DNA of 64,000 bases from positions 186,001-250,000 of the forward strand of contig NZ_JAIUFY010000007.1 in the NCBI RefSeq assembly GCF_020165855.1. Reading direction: 5' to 3'. The stretch comes from Celeribacter litoreus. GTDB lineage: Bacteria; Pseudomonadota; Alphaproteobacteria; Rhodobacterales; Rhodobacteraceae. The notes under the pieces were generated by a model, which saw nothing but the letters and a program-made list of their open reading frames with translations, had not been told where the DNA came from and searched no databases. This document shows, in pieces, positions 54,103 to 62,612 of the stretch (position 1 is the first letter of the stretch; each line of letters opens with the position of its first letter). The position numbers and the translations under genes are program-made.

Positions 54103-55429
54103 ATACTTCTGGCCCATCTCGATGCTGCTCGCTCTGATGCTGCTGTTGTTCAGCGGCTATGCGGTGGGGTTTGTCCTCGCAGGCGTCGGCATCGCCTTTG
54201 CCCTGCTCGCAGATGTGCCGACCGTGTTTCTGTCGATGGGCGTGCAGCGCATCTACTCGGGCACTCTGACCAACTGGCTGCTCGCGGCGATCCCGCTCTT
54301 TGTCTTCATGGGACTGATGCTGGAGAAGTCCGGCGTTGCGGAGCGTCTGATGCGCTCGCTCGCCGCCCTCGCCGGTCGCCTTCCGGGGGGATATGCCTTT
54401 GCCGTCGTCGTCATCGGCGTCGTCATGGCCGCCTCCACCGGCATCATCGGCGCCTCTGTGGTGCTCATGGGCATGATGTCCCTGCCCGCCATGCGTGCCG
54501 CAGGCTATGACATGCGTCTTGCGACCGGCCTTGTGGCCGCATCCGGCACCTTGGGCATTCTCATCCCGCCGTCAATCATGCTCATCATTCTCGGCGATCA
54601 GCTCCGCGTGCCAATCGGCGATCTGTTCATGGGCGCCATCTATCCGGGTCTGATCCTGTCCGGCCTCTACTTTGCCTATATCGTCCTGAACGCGATCTTC
54701 CGCCCGTCGCACATGCCTGCGCCGCCGAAGACCGAGTCCATTCCGGTGCTCAAAGCGGTGCTGTCCCTCGTCCGCGACCTTGTGGCCCCGATGCTCCTGA
54801 TCCTCTCCGTTCTGGGCACGATCATCACCGGCGTCGCGACACCGACAGAATCCGCCGCCATCGGCGCCGTTGGTGCGACACTGCTTGCCATCATCACCGG
54901 AGGCTTTAGCTTTGACGGGTTCCGTAACGCCGTGTTCGAGACCACGAAAACCACCGCGATGATTGCTTTTGTCATGATCGGCGCAACGGTGTTTAGCCTC
55001 GTGTTCCGTCGCCTCGGCGGGGATGCAATGGTGGCGGACCTGTTCCATTTCGAGAACGTCAGCCCCTATGTCACGCTCGCCCTGATCATGACCTTGATCT
55101 TCGTGCTCGGCTTCTTCCTCGACTGGGTAGAAATCAGCCTCGTCGTGATCCCGATCGTCGCACCTATCGTCGCCAGTCTCGATTTCGGCATGCCCTCGTC
55201 CGACGTGATCCTGTGGTTTGCCATCGCGCTCGCGGTCAATCTACAGACCTCGTTCCTCACGCCCCCGTTCGGCTATGCGCTCTTCTACCTGCGCGGCGTT
55301 GATCCATCGATCCCGATTGGCACGATCTATCGCGGCGTGATCCCGTTCGTTCTGATCCAAATGGCGGCGCTCATCCTCGTGATTGCGATCCCGAGCATCG
55401 TGCTCTCCCTACCACATTCCATGCGATAG
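54092..55429 (+). CDS. dctM: TRAP transporter large membrane subunit (DctM-like)
   Basis: Inner-membrane transporter of 445 residues with about twelve helices. The ATG at 54092 starts MIAEYFWPISMLLALM. GIIGASVVLMGMMSLPAM, GILIPPSIMLIILG and ATPTESAAIGAVGA are family signatures. It catalyses sodium-driven uptake of the ligand presented by DctP. It ends 8 bases before the Old Yellow Enzyme gene. Confidence 0.93.
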   Translation: MIAEYFWPISMLLALMLLLFSGYAVGFVLAGVGIAFALLADVPTVFLSMGVQRIYSGTLTNWLLAAIPLFVFMGLMLEKSGVAERLMRSLAALAGRLPGGYAFAVVVIGVVMAASTGIIGASVVLMGMMSLPAMRAAGYDMRLATGLVAASGTLGILIPPSIMLIILGDQLRVPIGDLFMGAIYPGLILSGLYFAYIVLNAIFRPSHMPAPPKTESIPVLKAVLSLVRDLVAPMLLILSVLGTIITGVATPTESAAIGAVGATLLAIITGGFSFDGFRNAVFETTKTTAMIAFVMIGATVFSLVFRRLGGDAMVADLFHFENVSPYVTLALIMTLIFVLGFFLDWVEISLVVIPIVAPIVASLDFGMPSSDVILWFAIALAVNLQTSFLTPPFGYALFYLRGVDPSIPIGTIYRGVIPFVLIQMAALILVIAIPSIVLSLPHSMR

Positions 55430-55437
55430 GCCCCATC

Positions 55438-56622
55438 ATGACCTTTTCGACAGACAGCTCCGCCCCTCTGGGGGACCCCATCACCTTGCGCGGTCGGACC
55501 TTTAAAAACCGCATCACCATCTCGCCGATGTGCCAACACGCAGGTCAGGACGGCTACGTCACCGACTGGCATCTCGTGCATTACGGCAAGTTCGTTCTCG
55601 GTGGCGCGGCTCTGGTCCTGACAGAGAGCACGGCGGTGTCCTCGGACTCGCGTGTGGGGATCGACGATCTCGGGATTTGGTCGGACGATCACATTCCGGG
55701 CCTGAAACGTCTCGCAGATTTTGCCCATGATAACGGTGGGTTGATGGGGGTGCAGCTCGCGCATTCTGGGCGCAAGGCCTTTTCCCAGCCGCTCTGGCAC
55801 GGAGGCCAAGCCATGACGCCTGCCGAGATCGACGCCGCAGGCATCGACTGGCGACGCGTCGGCCCGAGCGCGATTGCCGCCAGTTCGGAGTGGAGCGTCC
55901 CCGAGGCGCTCAGCATCGAAGACATCGCCGAAATTCGTCAGCAGCACGTCGACGCCGCCCGCCGCGCGGATGAGGCGGGCATGGATGTGGTCGAGCTGCA
56001 TTATGGTCACGGCTATCTCGTGGCGAGCTTCCTGTCGCCGCTTGCCAACACCCGTGACGACGCCTACGGCACCGACCGCGAAGGTCGGATGCGGATCGCC
56101 ATCGAGATCGCCCGCGACGTGCGCGCGGTCTGGCCGGAGGACAAACCCCTCTTCGTGCGCCTGTCATGTGTGGACGGGGCCGAGGGCGGATGGAACATGG
56201 ATGACACCGTGGTTCTGGCCGCAGAACTCAAAGCCGTCGGTGTCGATGTGATCGACTGTTCCTCGGGCGGGCTGTCCGAAACCACCCGACGGAGCAACGT
56301 GCCACGCGGTTTCGGCTTTCAGGTGCCTTTCGCGGAGCGCGTGCGCAAAGAGGTCGGCATCCCGACGCAGGCCGTAGGTCTCATCACATCACCCGAGCAA
56401 GCCAATGCCATCATCGCCGCGGGGCGGGCGGATTTCGTCGCCATCGGGCGCGCGGCCCTCGAAAACCCCTATTGGCCGGTGCAGGCGCAGCGCGCTCTGC
56501 GCGAGGGCGAAGGATTTGCGGTTTGGCCAGAACGCCACGGCGCGTGGCTCGACAAACGCGCACCCGTGCTTCAGCGGCTGATCGCGGAACAGGATCAGAG
56601 CGCAGGAGGAGACGCAACATGA
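55438..56622 (+). CDS. NADH:flavin oxidoreductase, Old Yellow Enzyme family
   Basis: FMN-dependent ene-reductase-type protein of 394 residues. NRITISPMCQHAGQDGYVTDWH and VQLAHSGRKAF are the FMN and substrate-site blocks of the YqjM/XenA class, with the catalytic-site residues in LHYGHGYL, and FVAIGRAALENPYW near the end. It could reduce a conjugated enone or enoate in the pathway fed by the TRAP importer. It overlaps the EthD gene by ATGA. Confidence 0.9.
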   Translation: MTFSTDSSAPLGDPITLRGRTFKNRITISPMCQHAGQDGYVTDWHLVHYGKFVLGGAALVLTESTAVSSDSRVGIDDLGIWSDDHIPGLKRLADFAHDNGGLMGVQLAHSGRKAFSQPLWHGGQAMTPAEIDAAGIDWRRVGPSAIAASSEWSVPEALSIEDIAEIRQQHVDAARRADEAGMDVVELHYGHGYLVASFLSPLANTRDDAYGTDREGRMRIAIEIARDVRAVWPEDKPLFVRLSCVDGAEGGWNMDDTVVLAAELKAVGVDVIDCSSGGLSETTRRSNVPRGFGFQVPFAERVRKEVGIPTQAVGLITSPEQANAIIAAGRADFVAIGRAALENPYWPVQAQRALREGEGFAVWPERHGAWLDKRAPVLQRLIAEQDQSAGGDAT

Positions 56623-57311
56623 TCGCCCGATTTGGACTCTTACAAAAGGCCCCCGCCCTCTCGGATGACGCCTTTGATGCCCATTGGAGAGACGTGCACG
56701 GACCGCTCGCCTCCAAAATGCCGGGACTGCGCAACTATTGGCAGCACCGCGTTGTGGACAAAGAACAGTTCGGCATATCGCACGCCCGTGGGCCGTGGGA
56801 CCTCGACGGGTTTTCCGAACTCCACTTCGACAGCCTCGACGCCATGAAACAGGCTGTCGCCGCGCCGATCTTTGCCGATGCTCTGGGCGATGAAGACGGC
56901 TTTCTCGCCGATGTGCATTTGGTGGCCTGCGAAAAGCATGTCGTTGTGCCGTTCGACGCCAAAGGCGGACCGTTCGTCAAACGCATGACTCTGCTGCGCA
57001 AACTCGACGGCATGTCGGATGAGCAGTTCCGTCAAGAGTGGCTCAAAACCCACGCCGATTGGGTGCGCCAGTGGCCGGATGTGCTTGGCTATACGCAAAA
57101 CATCGTTGTGGACCGCTACCACGCCTCGCGCGAGGACAGCGCAGACTATGCGGATGTGCCAGTCGACGGGATCGTCGAATTCTGGTTCCGCGACACGGAA
57201 ACCGCCGCAAACCTCTACGCGAGCGACATCGTCACCCAGACGCAAGAGCATGCGAAAGACTTTCTCGCCGAGATCACGCCCTACTTCGTGCAGAGCCGCC
57301 AGATCGTCTAA
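56619..57311 (+). CDS. EthD-domain protein, copy 2
   Basis: Protein of 230 residues with two EthD (ferredoxin-like) halves: MIARFGLLQKAPALSDDAFDAHW with VHGPLASKMPGLRNY, and MTLLRKLDGMSDEQFRQEW with HADWVRQWPDVLGYTQNIV. The ATG at 56619 follows AGGAGGA, and it is coupled to the Old Yellow Enzyme gene. Its plan and the C-terminal HAKDFLAEI.....V match the protein at 32644 (HAKEFIAEISTFLV). The reaction is unknown; an isomerase or accessory role in the pathway is possible. Confidence 0.8.
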   Translation: MIARFGLLQKAPALSDDAFDAHWRDVHGPLASKMPGLRNYWQHRVVDKEQFGISHARGPWDLDGFSELHFDSLDAMKQAVAAPIFADALGDEDGFLADVHLVACEKHVVVPFDAKGGPFVKRMTLLRKLDGMSDEQFRQEWLKTHADWVRQWPDVLGYTQNIVVDRYHASREDSADYADVPVDGIVEFWFRDTETAANLYASDIVTQTQEHAKDFLAEITPYFVQSRQIV

Positions 57312-57411
57312 TCGAAACCCCGCCCTCACCCGTCAGGTGTCGTTTGACAAACGCGAGTGCGTGTAGGAACCATAGACGCTGACCCAATTTGAATGACCGA
57401 AAGACACCGCA

Positions 57412-58278
57412 GTGGATTTTCACACCCCATCATCCTTTGAGGACGCCTCCAAACTTGCGGCAGAAGCGACGGGTCTCACCCGTTTTCTCGCAGGCGGCAC
57501 CGACGTTCTCGTGCAGATGCGCTCCGGCACTGTGTTGCCGGACAATCTGATCGACCTGAAACACATCCCCGGCGCACAGGACATCACCCGCACGCCGGAT
57601 GGCGGTTGGCGGATCGGCATTGCCGTTTCCGGCGCGCGCCTCGGCGATCATGCGGAACTGGTGGCCGACTGGCCCGGTGTCGTGGAGGGCATGGAACTCG
57701 TCGGTTCGACGCAGGTTCAGGGGCGTGCGACGCTCGTGGGCAATCTCTGCAACGGGTCTCCGGCGGCGGACAGCGTGCCGGGTCTGGTGGCGGCGCAGGC
57801 GTCCGTGGAAATCACGGGGCTGACAGGTGTGCGCACCGTTCCGGTCGAGGACATTCCCGCAGGTCCGGGCAAAACGACGCTTCAGCCCGGGGATGTGATC
57901 TCCGGCATCCTCCTCCCGCCGCGCGGGGAGAACGGGGGCGATGCCTATCAACGGTTCACGCCGCGCACGGAGATGGACATCGCGGTTGCTGGCTGCGCGA
58001 TCAGCCTGCGTGTGGACGGCGACACGATCACAGAGGCCCGCGTCGCGGTGGGGGCGGTTGCGCCGACCGTGCGGCTCGTGCCCGATGCGGCGGATGCATT
58101 GATCGGAAGCACCCTCGATGACGCCGCGATTGACGCGCTGGTTGTCGCGGTGAGAGCCGCCTGTAACCCGATTGACGACAAACGCGGGACGGCGGAATTC
58201 AGAACCGACGTGGCGGGCGTGCTCGCCAAGCGCGTCGCACAGATCGCCTATGGTCGCGCAAAAGGAGAGGCCCAATGA
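57412..58278 (+). CDS. Molybdenum hydroxylase FAD subunit (medium subunit, CoxM-like)
   Basis: FAD-binding subunit, 288 residues, of a xanthine-oxidase-family hydroxylase. Translation begins at a GTG (57412). FLAGGTDVLVQMR and VQGRATLVGNLCNGSPAADS are the two FAD loops of the family, and KRGTAEFRTDVAGVLAKRV is the conserved C-terminal domain. It passes electrons from the iron-sulfur subunit to its acceptor. It overlaps the next gene by ATGA. It lacks the extra [4Fe-4S] insertion of 4-hydroxybenzoyl-CoA reductase. Confidence 0.92.
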   Translation: MDFHTPSSFEDASKLAAEATGLTRFLAGGTDVLVQMRSGTVLPDNLIDLKHIPGAQDITRTPDGGWRIGIAVSGARLGDHAELVADWPGVVEGMELVGSTQVQGRATLVGNLCNGSPAADSVPGLVAAQASVEITGLTGVRTVPVEDIPAGPGKTTLQPGDVISGILLPPRGENGGDAYQRFTPRTEMDIAVAGCAISLRVDGDTITEARVAVGAVAPTVRLVPDAADALIGSTLDDAAIDALVVAVRAACNPIDDKRGTAEFRTDVAGVLAKRVAQIAYGRAKGEAQ

Positions 58279-58754
58279 GCAAGATCCATGTCACGACCGT
58301 TGTGAACGGCGATGAGGTCGAATTCCTCGCGGACCCGCGCGAAACGCTGCTGGATTGTCTGCGCGATCATCTCGGGCTCACGGGCTCGAAAGAAGGCTGC
58401 GGCACCGGCGATTGCGGGGCCTGTTCGGTCACGGTCGACGGGGTGCTGATCAGCTCCTGTCTGATGCTCGGCGTCGAGGCGCAGGGCAAAAAGATCGAGA
58501 CCATCGAAGGGATGGCCAACGGTGAAGAGCTTCACCCGCTTCAACGCAAATTCATCGAACACGCGGCTCTGCAATGCGGGTTCTGCACCCCCGGCATTCT
58601 CGTCGCGGCCAAGGCGCTCTTGGAAAAGAACCCCGATCCGACGGAGACCGAGGTGCGCTATTGGCTCGCAGGCAATCTCTGCCGCTGCACGGGCTATGAC
58701 AAAATTATTCGCGCCGTCATGGATGCCGCGTCCGAGATGAGAGGAGCCGCGTGA
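58275..58754 (+). CDS. Molybdenum hydroxylase [2Fe-2S] subunit (small subunit, CoxS-like)
   Basis: Iron-sulfur subunit of 159 residues. The plant-ferredoxin-like cluster is held by GCGTGDCGACSV with SSC, and the second by CGFCTPGI and CRCTGY. The order medium-small-large follows the coxMSL arrangement. It is coupled to both neighbours by short overlaps. Confidence 0.95.
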   Translation: MSKIHVTTVVNGDEVEFLADPRETLLDCLRDHLGLTGSKEGCGTGDCGACSVTVDGVLISSCLMLGVEAQGKKIETIEGMANGEELHPLQRKFIEHAALQCGFCTPGILVAAKALLEKNPDPTETEVRYWLAGNLCRCTGYDKIIRAVMDAASEMRGAA

Positions 58755-60997
58755 TGCCCAAGGATGAGATCAAAGACTTCCGCCTCGTCGGCACCCGTCC
58801 GAACCGTCCCGACGGGTTGGACAAGGTCACTGGCCGCGCGCGGTACGGCGCGGATATCACGGCCCCGGGGATGCTCTGGGGCGCTGTGCTGCGGAGCCCG
58901 CACGCCCATGCCAAAATCCTCAAGATTGATACGTCCAAGGCAGAGGCCCTGTCCGGCGTCAAAGCCGTCGTCACCCGCGCGGACTTCCCGACGGGTCTCA
59001 CGGGTGAGGACTGGAACCTGCAGGAAAACACGATGGCGGGCGAAAAGGCGCTCTACGATGGCCACGCCATCGCCGCCGTCGCCGCGACCTCTAGCCAGAT
59101 CGCACAGGAAGCGGTGCGGCTCATCGAGGTGGAGTATGAGGTTCTGCCCCATGTAACCGACGTGGACGACGCCATCAAACCCGATGCGCCCGTCATTCGC
59201 GAAGGCGCGGCCGACGCGACTGTGCCGGAAGGGATGCCGCCCAACGTCGTGAAATACTTCGAATTCGGGCGCGGTGACGTGGATGCCGGCTTCAAAGACG
59301 CCGATCTCGTCATGGAGCGCACCTATAAAACCGAAGCCACCCACCAAGGCTATATCGAACCCCATGCCTGCCTCGGACAGTTGGGTGCCGACGGCAAAGG
59401 TGAGATGTGGGTTTGCACGCAGGGGCAGTGGTATATCCGGCAGATGTGCTCTGCCGTTCTCGGCCTCAACGCCGCGCAGCTTCGCGTGACCCCGTCCGAG
59501 ATTGGCGGCGGTTTTGGCGGTAAGACGACGATCTTTATGGAGCCTCTGTCTCTCGCGCTCTCGCAAAAGGCAGGCGGGCGTCCGGTCAAAATCGTCATGA
59601 GCCGGTCTGAGGTGCTGCGCGCCACGGGGCCGACCGCGTCTGCGTCGATGGACGTGAAAATCGGCATGACCAAGGACGGCAAACTGACCGCCGCCCGCGC
59701 CGAATTCCGGATGCAGGGCGGGGCCTTCCCCGGCGCGCCTGTGGACATGGCGCTCTATTGCTGCCTTGCGCCCTACAAGATCGATAACGTCGAACACATC
59801 GGCTACGACGTGCTCGCCAACCGCCCCAAATGCGCCGCCTACCGCGCACCGGGGTCTCCGATGGGGGCCTTTGCGGTGGAGAGCCTGATTGACGAAATGT
59901 GCCGCAAGCTCGATCTCGATCCGATGGACGTGCGTCTCAAGAACGCCGTGCGTGAGGGCGATCAGGCGAGCTATGGCCCGACCTTCGGCTCCATCGGTCT
60001 CGCCGAGGTGTTGGAAGCCACCGCGAAACACCCGAACCTCTCCGCGCCGCTCGGCCCCAATCAGGGGCGCGGCGTCGCCTCGGGCTATTGGTTCAACCAC
60101 AGCGGGGAAACCTCTGTGTCCTTGGCCATCTCCGAGGACGGCAACGCGCAGGTGTCGGTCGGCACGCCGGACATTGGCGGCAGCCGTGCCTCCATCGCGC
60201 TCATGGTCGCAGAGACGCTCGGGATTGCCTATGAAGACGTGCGCGTGAACGTGGTGGAAACCGGATCGCTTGGCGTCAATGAACCCACCCACGGCAGCCG
60301 CGCCACCTTTGCCAGCGGCAAGGCCGCCACCGTCGCCGCCCGCGCCGCGATCAAGGAAATGTGCCGCCGTGCTGCGAACGAGTGGGGCATTGACGAGGAA
60401 GCCGTCGAATGGGTCGAGGGGGCAGCCCAGCCTGCCGGTCCAAACGCGGGTGAATTCCCGCCGATGAGCATCAAGGAAATCGCGAAGAACATGGGCAAAA
60501 CGGGCGGGCCGATTTCGGGCCACCATGAGTCTGTCCCCGAAGGCGTTGGTGCGAGCTTTGGCTGTCACGTGGTGGACGTCGAGGTCGATCCGGAAACCGG
60601 CCACACCAAAATCCTGCGCTACCTCGTGGTGCAGGATGCGGGCCGCGCGATCCATCCGTCCTATGTGGAAGGCCAGTATCAGGGCGGCGCCGTTCAGGGC
60701 ATCGGCTGGGCGCTCAATGAGGAATATGTCTACGGCGACGATGGCCGTTTGCAGAACCCCATCTTCCTCGACTACCGCATGCCCGTCGCCTCCGACCTGC
60801 CGATGATCGACACACAGATCGTCGAAGTGCCCAATCCGGGCCACCCGTTCGGTGTGCGTGGTGTCGGGGAAACGGGGATCACCCCGCCGCTGCCCGCGAT
60901 TGCGAATGCAATTCAGGGCGCGACCGGCGTTCGGATGTCGCATCTGCCGATGACGCCGACCAAGGTCCTCGCTGCGCTCAAAGCCTCGCAAGAATGA
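58754..60997 (+). CDS. Molybdenum hydroxylase catalytic subunit (large subunit)
   Basis: Molybdopterin-cytosine-dinucleotide type catalytic subunit, 747 residues. The ATG at 58754 follows GAGGAG. Family markers are RARYGADI, GGGFGGKTT near residue 255, AYRAPGSPMGAFAVESLIDE near residue 363, GIGWALNEEYVYG and, near the end, GVRGVGETGITPP with the catalytic glutamate. The active-site loop reads AYRAPGSP, not the AYxCSFR of form I CO dehydrogenase, so this is not CO dehydrogenase. It should hydroxylate an N-heterocycle, an aldehyde or a related ring; the substrate is unknown. Confidence 0.92.
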   Translation: MPKDEIKDFRLVGTRPNRPDGLDKVTGRARYGADITAPGMLWGAVLRSPHAHAKILKIDTSKAEALSGVKAVVTRADFPTGLTGEDWNLQENTMAGEKALYDGHAIAAVAATSSQIAQEAVRLIEVEYEVLPHVTDVDDAIKPDAPVIREGAADATVPEGMPPNVVKYFEFGRGDVDAGFKDADLVMERTYKTEATHQGYIEPHACLGQLGADGKGEMWVCTQGQWYIRQMCSAVLGLNAAQLRVTPSEIGGGFGGKTTIFMEPLSLALSQKAGGRPVKIVMSRSEVLRATGPTASASMDVKIGMTKDGKLTAARAEFRMQGGAFPGAPVDMALYCCLAPYKIDNVEHIGYDVLANRPKCAAYRAPGSPMGAFAVESLIDEMCRKLDLDPMDVRLKNAVREGDQASYGPTFGSIGLAEVLEATAKHPNLSAPLGPNQGRGVASGYWFNHSGETSVSLAISEDGNAQVSVGTPDIGGSRASIALMVAETLGIAYEDVRVNVVETGSLGVNEPTHGSRATFASGKAATVAARAAIKEMCRRAANEWGIDEEAVEWVEGAAQPAGPNAGEFPPMSIKEIAKNMGKTGGPISGHHESVPEGVGASFGCHVVDVEVDPETGHTKILRYLVVQDAGRAIHPSYVEGQYQGGAVQGIGWALNEEYVYGDDGRLQNPIFLDYRMPVASDLPMIDTQIVEVPNPGHPFGVRGVGETGITPPLPAIANAIQGATGVRMSHLPMTPTKVLAALKASQE

Positions 60998-61245
60998 GTG
61001 AACTGACCGTTCATCTCTGGGCGGGCCTGCGCCGGTTTACCGGTGGTCATGAGGTTGTGACGGTCGAGGCCAGCACCATCGGCAAAATGCTCGATGCGCT
61101 GGTCGAGGCCTATCCCGGCCTCGGTCCGATTTTAGAGGCCGGTATTTCGGTCGCCGTGGATGGCGAGATCATCAACGGCGGGCGGCACAGGCCGCTCTCG
61201 CCGTCGAACGAAATTTACCTCATGCAACGGATGAAGGGCGGTTAA
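60994..61245 (+). CDS. MoaD/ThiS-like ubiquitin-fold protein
   Basis: Small protein of 83 residues that keeps the C-terminal diglycine (MKGG) of sulfur carriers, with a beta-grasp pattern (LTVHLWAGLRRFTGGHEVV, SPSNEIYLMQRM). It overlaps the end of the Mo-hydroxylase catalytic gene by ATGA. It might supply sulfur for molybdopterin or for the cofactor of this enzyme. A dedicated MoaD-like gene here, with no other cofactor gene around, is unusual. Confidence 0.78.
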   Translation: MSELTVHLWAGLRRFTGGHEVVTVEASTIGKMLDALVEAYPGLGPILEAGISVAVDGEIINGGRHRPLSPSNEIYLMQRMKGG

Positions 61246-61257
61246 CGCCCTTCTCCC

Positions 61258-62532
61258 TTAGACGATCCCGCCGCCTGCACCGGACACTTTCGGACGCTCG
61301 GACGCGACCTTCGCGCGATAACCAGAGGCGCGGTAGGTCATGACCGGATCAATCGCCGCACCCTTTTCCAACCGTGCCATTTGCAGGATCGGCTCCACAT
61401 CCGTGCGGAAGGCTGCGCGCAACGTGGCGGACGCCATGAGCGCGTCGTTTTCATCCTGATATCCCGCGAGCGCCGCACGATCTACGAGGCTCGCTTGCAC
61501 ATAGGCGCGCTGGATTTCCACCGCCGAAATCATCAGGCTCTCAATCGGGTCGGTCACATTATGGCTCTGGTCAATCATATGCGACAGATCGAGGTCCGGC
61601 GTGCCCTCCGCATCCACCAGTTCGTTCCAGACAAGGAACAGGCGATAGGGCTCAATCGTGCCGCTATCCAGATCGTCGTCCCCGTATTTCGAGTCGTTGA
61701 AGTGGAACCCGCCAAGCTTGCCCGCATGAATGAGGCGCGAGACGATCATCTCGATGTTCACATTCGGCGCGTGGTGGCCGAGGTCCACGAGGCATTTCGC
61801 CTTCTCGCCCAACTCCTGCGCGGTGAGTAGCGACGTGCCCCAATCCTGAACCACCGTCGAATAGAAGGCGGGTTCGTAAATCTTGTGCTCCGAGAAGATC
61901 GACCAATCGTCCGGCAGACCTTTGTAGATGTCTTTCATCGACGACAGGTAGCGTTCGAACTGACGGCCCATATGGGTCTGCCCCGGAAAGTTCGCGCCAT
62001 CCCCGATCCAGACGGTGAGCGCCTTTGACCCGAGCTTTTCACCGATCTCAATGCATTCGAGGTTGTGCTCCACCGCCTGCGCGCGGGTCGCGGCATCAAC
62101 GTGGCTCAGTGATCCGAACTTGTAGGACTGCGGCTGATCCGGCTGGTCCTGAAAGGTGTTCGAGTTCATCGCATCAAAACTCAGCCCGTATTCCTCGGCC
62201 TTCGCCAAGAGATCGGAGGGCGCGGCTTTGTCCCACGGAATGTGGAGCGACACGGAACTCGCGGCACCGGTCAGCGTGTGAATGACGCCGCAGTCGTCGA
62301 GTTTGTCGAAAATGTCGCGCGGCTCTCCCTCACCCGGAAAGCGGGCGAAACGCGTGCCGCCGGTGCCCGTGCCCCAGCTCGGCACAGCGACGGAAAAGCC
62401 TTTGGCGCGGTCCTTGATGGCGTCGATATCGACACCTTTGCGGGACAGTTTCTCGCCAAGGGCGTCGTAATCTTTCTTCAGGTCAGCGTCGCGCGCGGCG
62501 TTCTGAGCCTCGATGATAGTGGTGTCGATCAT
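61258..62532 (-). CDS. rhaI: L-rhamnose isomerase (RhaI type)
   Basis: Metal-dependent sugar isomerase of 424 residues, TIM-barrel fold, interconverting L-rhamnose and L-rhamnulose. The sequence FSVAVPSWGTGTGGTRFARFP near residue 45 and metal-site regions GHHAPNVNIE and GGFHFNDSKYGDDDLD fit the Pseudomonas/Rhizobium RhaI type rather than enteric RhaA. The start follows a CGGGAGGAAAAC-type site. It follows the rhamnulose-1-phosphate aldolase gene on the same strand and converges on the MoaD-like gene. Confidence 0.92.
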   Translation of the reverse strand: MIDTTIIEAQNAARDADLKKDYDALGEKLSRKGVDIDAIKDRAKGFSVAVPSWGTGTGGTRFARFPGEGEPRDIFDKLDDCGVIHTLTGAASSVSLHIPWDKAAPSDLLAKAEEYGLSFDAMNSNTFQDQPDQPQSYKFGSLSHVDAATRAQAVEHNLECIEIGEKLGSKALTVWIGDGANFPGQTHMGRQFERYLSSMKDIYKGLPDDWSIFSEHKIYEPAFYSTVVQDWGTSLLTAQELGEKAKCLVDLGHHAPNVNIEMIVSRLIHAGKLGGFHFNDSKYGDDDLDSGTIEPYRLFLVWNELVDAEGTPDLDLSHMIDQSHNVTDPIESLMISAVEIQRAYVQASLVDRAALAGYQDENDALMASATLRAAFRTDVEPILQMARLEKGAAIDPVMTYRASGYRAKVASERPKVSGAGGGIV

Positions 62533-62551
62533 GTTTTCCTCCCGTGAAAAC

Positions 62552-62584
62552 TGCGCGCCCTGCCCCGTTTGAGCGAGGCGCGCA
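62552..62584 (-). other. Intercistronic stem-loop between rhaD and rhaI
   Basis: Perfect 8-bp stem with arms TGCGCGCC (62552-62559) and GGCGCGCA (62577-62584), 17-base loop, no T-tract. It lies in the 80-base gap upstream of rhaI. Confidence 0.5.
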
Positions 62585-62612
62585 ATTTGATCTTTGCGTG
62601 GGGTCTTTGCCC

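Noticed and set aside
58694-60991. Open frame of 765 codons on the minus strand
   Set aside because: Antisense shadow of the molybdenum hydroxylase catalytic gene; low complexity, rich in H, R and G.
57412-60997. Aerobic carbon monoxide dehydrogenase (coxMSL)
   Set aside because: Gene order fits, but the active-site loop is AYRAPGSP, not AYxCSFR, and no cox accessory genes are present.
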